The notes under the pieces are model-generated. The model saw nothing but the letters and a program-made list of their open reading frames with translations, was not told where the DNA came from and did no database searches. DNA of 5,362 nucleotides from positions 7,029 through 12,390 of the forward strand of contig DYCH01000030.1 of assembly GCA_019418235.1 (NCBI GenBank). The letters are read 5' to 3'. The position numbers and the translations under genes are program-made. Numbering within the stretch: position 1 is the stretch's first letter; the number at the start of each line of letters is the position of its first letter. The DNA comes from Sutterella sp. GTDB taxonomy: Bacteria; Pseudomonadota; Gammaproteobacteria; Burkholderiales; Burkholderiaceae_F. Below are positions 1 to 5,362 of the stretch, piece after piece.

Positions 1-1319
1 CGCAAGCCGCCTTTGCCATTGGTCAAGCACTTGGTGCCTTGGCTAAAGAAAAAGGCGTTGACACGATGTGTGTCGGCCGAGATGGTCGTTTATCCGGCCC
101 TAAACTCTCCGAAAGCTTAATGCAAGGGATCACGGACCAAGGCGTTAATGTTAAGTCCATCGGCTTGACCCCCACCCCAGTTTTGTACTTTGCTACCGTT
201 TTAACCGGTACGGGCTCTGGCGTTGCTGTCACGGGCTCTCACAACCCGCCTGAATACAACGGGCTTAAGATGATGATGGCCAAGGAAACGCTTTTTGGCG
301 AAGGTATTCAATCCTTGCGTCAACGCATTGAGGCTGGCATTGCCTCTTGTGAACAAAAAGGCAACATTGAAGAAATTGATGTTGTTACGCCTTACATGGA
401 AAAGGTGCTCTCTGACGTCAAATTGGCCCGTCCGATGAAAGTTGCCATTGACTGTGGTAACGGCGTCACCGGCCCCATGGCAGTTGAGCTCTTTAAGCGT
501 TTAGGCTGTGAAGTCACGGCATTATTTGCCGATATCGACGGTCATTTCCCCAATCATCATCCGGATCCGTCCAAGCCCGCGAATCTTCAAGACCTTATTG
601 AATGTGTCAAGACCTCAGATGTTGAGTTGGGCTTGGCTTTTGACGGTGACGGTGACCGCTTGGGCGTTGTGACCAAATCTGGCCAAATCATCTATCCTGA
701 CCGTCAAATGATGCTTTTTGCAGCAGATATTCTTGAACGTCACCCGGGTCAACGCATCATCTATGACGTCAAGTGCACGCGTCGTTTGGTTCCTTGGATC
801 AAAAACCATGGCGGCATTCCCACCATTTGCTGTACCGGCCACTCCTTGGTCAAGGCTAAACTCAAAGAAACGCAAGCCCCGTTTGCTGGCGAAATGAGCG
901 GTCATTTGTTCTTTAACGATGAACGTTGGCCGGGCTTTGATGACGGCTTGTACGCCGGCGCTCGTATCTTGGAAATTTTGTCTCGTCACACCAATCCGTC
1001 TGACGTTTTGGAAGCCCTTCCGACGGCCGTTAATACGCCCGAATTGCACATTGAAATGGCAGAAGGCGAAAACAAGCGCTTCGTACAACGTTTGCAAGAA
1101 GAGCTACATTTTGATGACGCAACCGATATCATCAAGATTGACGGTATCCGTGTGGAATGGGAAGACGGCTTTGCCTTGGCTCGTTCCTCCAATACGACCC
1201 CGGTCGTTGTGTTGCGCTTAGAGGGCGATACTGAGGAAGCCTTGGCTCGTATTCAAAAGCGCTTCGGCGAAGCTCTTAAGTCTGTTGACAGTACGATTAC
1301 TCTCCCGTTTGAGATTTAA
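1..1319 (+). CDS. algC: Phosphomannomutase/phosphoglucomutase, AlgC type (5' end missing)
   Basis: Alpha-D-phosphohexomutase that interconverts mannose-6-P/mannose-1-P and glucose-6-P/glucose-1-P in the cytoplasm, feeding sugar-nucleotide synthesis for LPS and exopolysaccharide. The frame is open from base 3 to the TAA at 1317-1319, giving 438 visible residues. The TTG at 39-41 is an internal Leu codon, because matching sequence continues upstream of it. All four family motifs in view are intact: the phosphoserine loop TGSHNPP (catalytic Ser codon 237-239), the metal loop DGDGDR (642-659), the sugar-specificity loop GEMSGH (888-905) and the phosphate-binding loop RSSNTTP (1182-1202). Lys in DVKCTRR (771-773) and His in TGHS (840-842) match AlgC Lys285 and His308 as I recall them. 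Comparing motif spacing with the 463-residue AlgC suggests about 28 N-terminal residues lie outside the window. One oddity is Cys in place of the usual basic residue just before TGHS. Family call is very secure; the symbol and the in vivo substrate balance are less so. Confidence 0.93.
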   Translation, partial: QAAFAIGQALGALAKEKGVDTMCVGRDGRLSGPKLSESLMQGITDQGVNVKSIGLTPTPVLYFATVLTGTGSGVAVTGSHNPPEYNGLKMMMAKETLFGEGIQSLRQRIEAGIASCEQKGNIEEIDVVTPYMEKVLSDVKLARPMKVAIDCGNGVTGPMAVELFKRLGCEVTALFADIDGHFPNHHPDPSKPANLQDLIECVKTSDVELGLAFDGDGDRLGVVTKSGQIIYPDRQMMLFAADILERHPGQRIIYDVKCTRRLVPWIKNHGGIPTICCTGHSLVKAKLKETQAPFAGEMSGHLFFNDERWPGFDDGLYAGARILEILSRHTNPSDVLEALPTAVNTPELHIEMAEGENKRFVQRLQEELHFDDATDIIKIDGIRVEWEDGFALARSSNTTPVVVLRLEGDTEEALARIQKRFGEALKSVDSTITLPFEI

Positions 1320-1324
1320 ACGTT

Positions 1325-2101
1325 ATGAAAGTTTTTATTACCGGTGCTTCTAGTGGCATTGGCGCTGCATTAGCCAAAGAGTTTGCCTCTCGCGGGGCTA
1401 CTTTAGGGTTAGTTGCTCGTCGTTTGGATCCGATCAAGGAATTGATCGCAACGCTCCCTAATGCTGAGCAACACAAGGCTTACGCCTGTGATGTGACCGA
1501 TCGCGATCGATTGATTGCCATGGCCCGTGAATTTGATGAAGAAGTCGGCGGTGCTGATATTGTGATTGCCAACGCAGGCATTAGTGTCGGCGTTAAAACG
1601 CAATATTACGAAGACTTGGCTGTGATGGAAAAAGTCTATCAAACCAACGTCTTTTCAATGGCTACGACCTTCCATGCCTTTATCGAACCGATGATCGGGC
1701 GCAAACACGGCACCCTCGTGGGTATCGGTAGCGTTGGCGGCATTCGTGGCATGCCTGGTACCGAAGCCTACTGCTCAAGCAAATCCGCTGTGATTACGTA
1801 CTGCGAAAGCTTGCGTGTTGAAATGAAAAAGTACGGCGTGGACGTCTTGACGATTAGCCCGGGCTTTGTCAAAACGCCCTTAACGGACGTCAATCCGTAC
1901 CCGATGCCTTTCATTTTGACGCCGGAAGAGTTCGCCAAGCGTGCGGCAGATGCTATTATGGCTAAGCGCACCTACGCCACGATTCCGTGGCAAATGGGTG
2001 TTGTCTCCAAGATTCTGCGAATGATTCCAAATTGTCTTTTCGATAAGATTTTCGGCAATCGTAAGCAAAAGCCTCGCAACTCCGAAATTCACCGCGCTTA
2101 A
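1325..2101 (+). CDS. Short-chain dehydrogenase/reductase (classical SDR), substrate unknown
   Basis: A 258-residue NAD(P)(H)-dependent oxidoreductase with a Rossmann fold. Visible motifs are the cofactor loop TGASSGIG (residues 6-13), Asp-Val at 56-57 contacting adenine, NAG at 83-85, and the catalytic tetrad Asn108, Ser136, Tyr149 and Lys153 (YCSSK), with the normal 13-residue Ser-Tyr separation and PG at 179-180. The Arg pair at 32-33, just after beta-strand 2, suggests NADP(H) rather than NAD(H). The C-terminal part (about 217-245) has hydrophobic and basic stretches that could form an amphipathic helix lying on a membrane; this is inference. The ATG is 5 bases after the mutase stop with no good Shine-Dalgarno sequence, so translation is probably coupled to the upstream gene. 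Length is typical of the family. The operon partner hints at a role near envelope or sugar metabolism, but SDR substrates cannot be read from motifs. The gene ends just before a strong terminator. Confidence 0.9.
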   Translation: MKVFITGASSGIGAALAKEFASRGATLGLVARRLDPIKELIATLPNAEQHKAYACDVTDRDRLIAMAREFDEEVGGADIVIANAGISVGVKTQYYEDLAVMEKVYQTNVFSMATTFHAFIEPMIGRKHGTLVGIGSVGGIRGMPGTEAYCSSKSAVITYCESLRVEMKKYGVDVLTISPGFVKTPLTDVNPYPMPFILTPEEFAKRAADAIMAKRTYATIPWQMGVVSKILRMIPNCLFDKIFGNRKQKPRNSEIHRA

Positions 2102-2108
2102 TGTTGTT

Positions 2109-2146
2109 TAAAGCCGAAGGTTTTCTCCTTCGGCTTTATTCGTTTT
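2109..2146 (+). terminator. Intrinsic terminator after the mutase-SDR operon
   Basis: A perfect 12-bp stem (2109-2120 pairing with 2127-2138) closes a 6-base loop (TTTTCT) and contains the GC-rich core GCCGAAGG/CCTTCGGC. It is followed on the + strand by TTCGTTTT. It starts 7 bases after the SDR stop, and its T-tract runs into the recQ stop codon, which lies on the other strand at 2145-2147. Read leftward, the hairpin is followed by AACAACAT, which is not U-rich, so termination should be stronger for the + strand operon. The A-rich 5' flank means some leftward activity for recQ cannot be excluded. Confidence 0.85.
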
Positions 2147-3953
2147 AAGAGGCTGCAGCAAGCCAACCATCAATGACTTGGCAGACATCGGCACCGTAAT
2201 TTTCGATCCTCTTTTCCCCAATTCCACAGATTCCCTCTAATTGCTCAGGCCTTCTCGGCTTTCGTCGAACAATTTGAACGAGCGTTTTATCGGGGAAAAT
2301 ATTGTAAGCCGCCAATCCTTTTTCGTGCGCCATGTCACTGCGCCAGCGTCTTAAAACTTGGAAGAGCTTTTGCTCTTGATCGGTCAAATCATCGTGATCA
2401 TAGACCTTGCGACTACTGAGTTGCTTATGCCCATCAATGCGAACAAAGAAAGTTTCTTCGCCTTTTAATAAGGCCTTTGCTCTGGCATTAACACTTAAAA
2501 CGTTATAGCAATCGTAGTTCACATCAACGTAGTGACGCGTGATTAGCTGGCGGAGAATCTTTCGCCAATATTTAAGCGAGTGTTCTTTGCCAATGCCAAA
2601 CGTGGGGAGTTCATGATGGTCTTTTTCAAAGACCTTATCCGTTGCTTCACCCCGTAGGACATTGATGATATGAGACGCACCAAAACCCAAATGATTGGTC
2701 TTCGAGCAACGATAAATACACGACAGGAGCTTTTGGGCATCCTTTGAGGCGTCTTTCGTTTGGGGTGGATTTTCGCAATTGTCACAGTTGCCACAAGCTT
2801 GAGAATGTTCACCAAAGTAAGACAGCAATAACTCGCGGCGACAACTCACGGCTTCTGCCAACCCCAACATACTGTCGAGTTTATGAAAACAGACTTGTTT
2901 ATGAAGCTCTTCGGCGTCACTATTTTCTAAAAAGTAGCGTTGCTGAACAACGTCTTCCAAACCGTAAAATAAAACGGCCTCTGACGGTAAACCATCTCGC
3001 CCCGCTCGACCAGTTTCTTGGAAATAGTTCTCAATGGATCGTGGCATATCCACATGGATAATAAAGCGCACGTCCGGCTTATCAATGCCCATCCCAAAGG
3101 CAATGGTCGCCACCATGACACACGGGCGCTCAAAGAATGTTCTTTGATTTAACTCCCGCTCTTCAGCGCTTAAACCCGCATGATAAATGAGTGCATCAAT
3201 GCCACGACTTTGAAGAAGTTCGGCGACCTCTTCGGTTCGACGGCGTGTTGCGCAATAAATTATTCCCGATTCATGCAAATGCTCGCCCAAGATGAAATTG
3301 ACCGCTTGATCTAAGTAACCTTGTCCCTTTTCATACATACGGTAACGAATATTCGGGCGATCAAAACTTGTGATAAATCGTTTGGGGTTGATGAGCAGAC
3401 GATCCACAATTTCTTGACGGGTTTGTTCATCAGCCGTTGCCGTAAGGGCCATTCTCGGAACTTGAGGGAAACGGGTGCGAAGAACGTCTAACTGTTGGTA
3501 CTCCGGTCGGAAATCATGTCCCCAAACAGAAATGCAATGAGCTTCATCAACCGCAAAAAGATTGACTTTCAACGTTTCCAAGAAATCCAACATGCTTGGC
3601 TTTAAAAGTCGCTCAGGTGCAACATAGAGAAGCTTCACGGTTCCTTGACGCAAACGTCGATAGATGCCACGTGCCTCATCGTTGGTGAGTGATGAGTTGA
3701 TGGCTACGGCACTGACACCGGCATCGTTGAGTTGATCAACCTGATCTTTCATCAAAGCAATGAGCGGAGAGACGACAACGGCCAGCCCCGGGCGCATGAG
3801 CGCAGGGATCTGATAACAGAGGCTTTTTCCGCCCCCTGTCGGCATGAGAACCAAAGCATCTTGGCCTGCAACCGCTGTATCGATTACATCTTTTTGAACG
3901 CCACGAAAAGCGTCATAGCCAAAATACTTCTTTAATATTTCTTCGCTGGTCAT
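2145..3953 (-). CDS. recQ: ATP-dependent DNA helicase RecQ
   Basis: A 602-residue 3'-5' superfamily 2 helicase that unwinds recombination and stalled-fork intermediates and feeds RecF-pathway repair. The N-terminal FGYxxFRxxQ motif (11-20) binds adenine. Walker A PTGGGKS is at 38-44, DEAH at 136-139 and the TAT of motif III at 171-173. The motif VI arginine region QETGRAGRDG is at 312-321. The zinc site has four Cys (371, 387, 390, 393). An RQC winged-helix region spans about 405-510 and an HRDC domain about 523-598, so the full bacterial architecture is present and length matches E. coli RecQ (609). One oddity: the aromatic-rich loop after DEAH reads ISVWGHDFRPEY, with Val143 where family members normally have Gln or Glu. 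The ATG start fits E. coli RecQ's N-terminus but has no clear Shine-Dalgarno sequence. The gene converges on the SDR gene and diverges from iadA, so it is probably monocistronic. Confidence 0.97.
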   Translation of the reverse strand: MTSEEILKKYFGYDAFRGVQKDVIDTAVAGQDALVLMPTGGGKSLCYQIPALMRPGLAVVVSPLIALMKDQVDQLNDAGVSAVAINSSLTNDEARGIYRRLRQGTVKLLYVAPERLLKPSMLDFLETLKVNLFAVDEAHCISVWGHDFRPEYQQLDVLRTRFPQVPRMALTATADEQTRQEIVDRLLINPKRFITSFDRPNIRYRMYEKGQGYLDQAVNFILGEHLHESGIIYCATRRRTEEVAELLQSRGIDALIYHAGLSAEERELNQRTFFERPCVMVATIAFGMGIDKPDVRFIIHVDMPRSIENYFQETGRAGRDGLPSEAVLFYGLEDVVQQRYFLENSDAEELHKQVCFHKLDSMLGLAEAVSCRRELLLSYFGEHSQACGNCDNCENPPQTKDASKDAQKLLSCIYRCSKTNHLGFGASHIINVLRGEATDKVFEKDHHELPTFGIGKEHSLKYWRKILRQLITRHYVDVNYDCYNVLSVNARAKALLKGEETFFVRIDGHKQLSSRKVYDHDDLTDQEQKLFQVLRRWRSDMAHEKGLAAYNIFPDKTLVQIVRRKPRRPEQLEGICGIGEKRIENYGADVCQVIDGWLAAAS

Positions 3954-3963
3954 CTGAGAAATC

Positions 3964-3981
3964 TACTGAACTTCGACAGTA
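3964..3981. repeat. Short inverted repeat in front of recQ (possible operator)
   Basis: TACTG (3964-3968) and CAGTA (3977-3981) are perfect inverted arms separated by 8 bases. The repeat lies 11 to 28 bases upstream of the recQ start codon and overlaps the candidate recQ -10 box, a position where a bound protein would block transcription. The arms equal the outer half-sites of the E. coli LexA box, but that box has a 10-base centre, so this is not a canonical LexA site. A 5-bp repeat can also occur by chance. Confidence 0.35.
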
Positions 3982-3983
3982 TA
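3978..3983 (-). promoter_or_regulatory. Candidate -10 box for recQ
   Basis: On the minus strand this reads TATACT, one mismatch from the sigma-70 consensus, and is preceded by GG in a partly extended -10 context. It would start transcription near 3971, leaving a leader of roughly 18 bases before the recQ ATG. No convincing -35 hexamer is seen 16-18 bases upstream, so the promoter would be weak or activator-dependent. The assignment comes from reading the sequence only. Confidence 0.35.
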
Positions 3984-4002
3984 CCTATGCTGAGAAATAC
4001 TC

Positions 4003-4029
4003 GGTGTTTCACCTCTATATGAGGGTGTT
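4003..4029 (+). repeat. Paired GGTGTT direct repeat upstream of the iadA -10 box
   Basis: GGTGTT occurs at 4003-4008 and again at 4024-4029, start to start 21 bases, about two helical turns. The first copy also forms a small inverted repeat, GGTG-TTT-CACC (4003-4013). The second copy overlaps an imperfect hairpin, CACCTC/GAGGGTG (4010-4027), with one bulged G. Same-face spacing just upstream of a candidate -10 box is what an activator or repressor site would look like. Nothing identifies the regulator, and 6-base repeats can be coincidental. Confidence 0.25.
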
Positions 4030-4039
4030 AGGAATAGGC

Positions 4040-4045
4040 TACAAT
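4040..4045 (+). promoter_or_regulatory. Candidate -10 box for iadA
   Basis: TACAAT is one mismatch from the sigma-70 consensus. Transcription would begin near 4052, giving a leader of roughly 130 bases before the chosen iadA start. The 16-18-base upstream position holds only a poor -35 match, so activation by a regulator is plausible. A perfect TTGACA at 4091-4096 was also considered, but it has no usable -10 at the right distance. Confidence 0.35.
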
Positions 4046-4113
4046 GAAGAAACGGATGGGTAACTTCTGCGCGAAAAGATGCGCGTTGAATTGACATTCC
4101 ATGCCCTACCAAT

Positions 4114-4161
4114 CCATCCCGATTCTCCACAATCGGGAAGTGGTAAGTTTGTTTTTTGTTT
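4114..4161 (+). promoter_or_regulatory. Terminator-like hairpin in the iadA leader (possible attenuator)
   Basis: CCCGATT (4118-4124) pairs perfectly with AATCGGG (4131-4137) around a 6-base loop. The stem extends by T4117-A4138 and, after a 2-base bulge (4139-4140), by CCA/TGG (4114-4116 with 4141-4143), about 11 bp in all. Four bases later comes a U-rich run (4148-4161: 12 T and 2 G). This is the form of an intrinsic terminator on the + strand, but it sits inside the presumed iadA leader, 8 bases before the ribosome binding site. Read leftward it has no U-tract, so it is not a recQ signal. Either it attenuates iadA or it ends a short leader RNA. Confidence 0.5.
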
Positions 4162-4168
4162 GATTTCG

Positions 4169-4174
4169 AAAGGA
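4169..4174 (+). promoter_or_regulatory. Ribosome binding site that fixes the iadA start
   Basis: AAAGGA is followed by 9 bases and then ATG at 4184-4186. The upstream in-frame ATG at 4079 has only an A-rich GAAAAG touching the start codon and no usable Shine-Dalgarno sequence, so this site decides for 4184. Confidence 0.75.
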
Positions 4175-4183
4175 TCTGCTCCC

Positions 4184-5326
4184 ATGTTCAAAATCATTAA
4201 GAATGCCAACCTCTACACCCCGGCCCCTGTCGGCAAGAAGGACATCTTAATTTGCGGTGACAAGATTGTTGCCATCGAAGATAGTCTTGATGCTTACAAA
4301 TTCCCCGGCGAAGTGGAAGTGATTGATGTTCAAGGTGCCACGGTTACGCCGGGCTTTTTTGATCAACACGTTCACTTAACGGGTGGCGGTGGCGAAGGCG
4401 GTCCTGCAACGCGAGTGCCGCCCGTCATGCCGTCTCAACTTTTGCGTGCCGGTGTCACCACGGTTTGTGGCGTCATGGGAACGGAAGGGACGACGAAATT
4501 CCCCGAAGAACTCTATGCAAAGGTCATGGGCTTGCGCCAAGAAGGTTTGACCGCTTTCATGCATACGGGTTCTTACCAATTCCCGTCTCCCACGATTACG
4601 GGCAACGCTCGTAAGGACATTATCGCGGTGGAACCTGTGCTTGGCGTGAAGATCGCATTGGCCGATCACCGTTGCTCCTTCCCCACGGACGATGAAATGC
4701 TCAAGCTTGTCGCTGACGTTCGCATGGGCGGTATGCTTTCCGGTAAGAAGGGCGTCTTGCACGTTCACTTGGGTGACTTCGGCGGTGCCTATGAACAATT
4801 CGAACGCTTGATTGCTCGTGGCTTGGCTCGCCATCACTTCTCTCCGACACACACGGGTCGTGAACCGAAGTTGTTCGAACAAGCCATTGAATTTGCCAAG
4901 AAGGGTGGCGTGATTGACATTACCTCAGGTGGCGGCAACGTCTATCCGTTTGTTGAATGTGTCGAACGCGTTTTGAAGGCCGGTGTTGATCGCTCTCGCA
5001 TCACGATGAGCTCTGACGGCAACGGTTCTATGCCGAAGTTTGATGAAAACGGCAACATGATCGCTATCGTGGCTGCTCCTGTTAATGCCAACCACTCCAT
5101 GCTCAAGGAAATGGTCGCTGGCGGTATCGATTTTGAAACCGCTTTAATGATGACCACGTCTAACGTGGCTGACTCTTTAGGTGTTAAGGAAGCTCGCGTT
5201 AATGTTGGCGCTACGGCTAACCTTTGTGTTTTGACGAAGGACTTGGATGTTGATACCGTGATGGCTCGCGGCGTTGTCTGGGTTCAAGGCGGTCAAAGCG
5301 TCAAGTTGGGTAACTTCGAAGCCTAA
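4184..5326 (+). CDS. iadA: Isoaspartyl dipeptidase (beta-aspartyl peptidase)
   Basis: A 380-residue cytoplasmic metallo-amidohydrolase that cleaves beta-aspartyl (isoaspartyl) dipeptides, which build up when proteins carrying damaged Asn or Asp are degraded. The binuclear zinc site is complete: His62 and His64 (QHVH), Lys156 (expected to be carboxylated), His195 (HLGD), His223 (THT) and catalytic Asp278 (SSDGNGS). Substrate-binding residues also align with E. coli IadA at a constant offset of 6-7: Glu71 in GGGGEGGP, Tyr131, Arg163, Arg226 and Ser282. Length is close to the 390 residues of E. coli IadA. The frame stays open upstream to an ATG at 4079, adding 35 residues, but I chose 4184: it has a good Shine-Dalgarno sequence, its N-terminus fits the family, and the extra stretch overlaps the leader hairpin. 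The gene diverges from recQ. A hairpin with a U-rich tail just upstream suggests attenuation. No signal peptide or membrane segment is seen. No terminator appears in the 36 bases after the stop, so a downstream operon partner is possible. Confidence 0.95.
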   Translation: MFKIIKNANLYTPAPVGKKDILICGDKIVAIEDSLDAYKFPGEVEVIDVQGATVTPGFFDQHVHLTGGGGEGGPATRVPPVMPSQLLRAGVTTVCGVMGTEGTTKFPEELYAKVMGLRQEGLTAFMHTGSYQFPSPTITGNARKDIIAVEPVLGVKIALADHRCSFPTDDEMLKLVADVRMGGMLSGKKGVLHVHLGDFGGAYEQFERLIARGLARHHFSPTHTGREPKLFEQAIEFAKKGGVIDITSGGGNVYPFVECVERVLKAGVDRSRITMSSDGNGSMPKFDENGNMIAIVAAPVNANHSMLKEMVAGGIDFETALMMTTSNVADSLGVKEARVNVGATANLCVLTKDLDVDTVMARGVVWVQGGQSVKLGNFEA

Positions 5327-5362
5327 TTCGCCTCAGCAAAAACGGGAACCTCTATCAAAAGA

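Noticed and set aside
39..41. TTG as the start codon of the phosphohexomutase
   Set aside because: The reading frame is open to the left edge and the upstream residues (AAFAIGQALGAL) continue the family's N-terminal helix, so this is an internal Leu codon of a gene cut by the window.
615..1097. 160-codon open frame on the minus strand inside the mutase
   Set aside because: It lies antisense to a gene with complete family motifs, has no recognisable domain and no ribosome binding site. It is a shadow of codon composition.
3964..3981. Canonical LexA box in front of recQ
   Set aside because: The half-sites match, but the spacing is 8 rather than 10 bases and the centre is not AT-rich, so it was kept only as an unassigned inverted repeat.
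4068..4086. GCGC...GCGC hairpin around 4070-4084
   Set aside because: Only 4 bp of self-complementary GCGC with an 8-base loop and mismatched flanks. It is too weak to call a structure.
4091..4096. Perfect TTGACA as the iadA -35 box
   Set aside because: The positions 15-19 bases downstream (4112-4121) contain only C-rich sequence with no -10 resemblance, so it is probably a chance match.
4376..4882. 168-codon open frame on the minus strand inside iadA
   Set aside because: It is antisense to the catalytic core of IadA, its protein is unusually rich in Arg and His, and it has no recognisable family. It is a shadow frame.
5327..5362. Terminator or next-gene start after iadA
   Set aside because: The 36 bases to the window edge show no hairpin, T-tract or start codon with a ribosome binding site, so nothing can be supported.

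Overview
The window is a stretch of ordinary bacterial chromosome with moderate GC, dense coding and ATG starts. It holds four recognisable protein genes in two orientations. The hexose-phosphate mutase is closest in motif wording to Pseudomonas AlgC and its betaproteobacterial relatives, and RecQ and IadA are both proteobacterial-type. I infer a Gram-negative proteobacterium, perhaps a Burkholderiales (Sutterellaceae-like) species. That placement rests on remembered family wording, not on a search. There is no sign of a phage, insertion sequence, CRISPR array, tRNA or rRNA.

Layout. Bases 1-1319 (+) hold the C-terminal ~438 residues of an AlgC-type phosphomannomutase/phosphoglucomutase, cut by the left edge. 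Five bases later, 1325-2101 (+) encodes a classical short-chain dehydrogenase/reductase (SDR), almost certainly co-transcribed with it. A strong intrinsic terminator (2109-2146) fills the 43-base gap to recQ, which converges from the right (2145-3953, minus strand). The 230-base region 3954-4183 separates recQ from the divergent iadA (start chosen at 4184, end 5326, + strand). It contains candidate -10 boxes for both directions, a short inverted repeat in front of recQ, and a terminator-like hairpin with a U-rich tail between the likely iadA promoter and its ribosome binding site. Bases 5327-5362 follow iadA and show nothing I can name.

How the genes relate. The mutase supplies mannose-1-phosphate or glucose-1-phosphate for sugar nucleotides used in envelope polysaccharides. 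The SDR is its operon partner with an unknown substrate. RecQ is a DNA repair helicase, and IadA hydrolyses isoaspartyl dipeptides left when damaged proteins are degraded. Apart from the mutase-SDR pair there is no evident shared pathway.

I do not see a new multi-gene system. The points worth a second look are the attenuator-like iadA leader, the choice of iadA start, a Gln-to-Val change in the normally invariant aromatic-rich loop of RecQ, and the inverted repeat in front of recQ.
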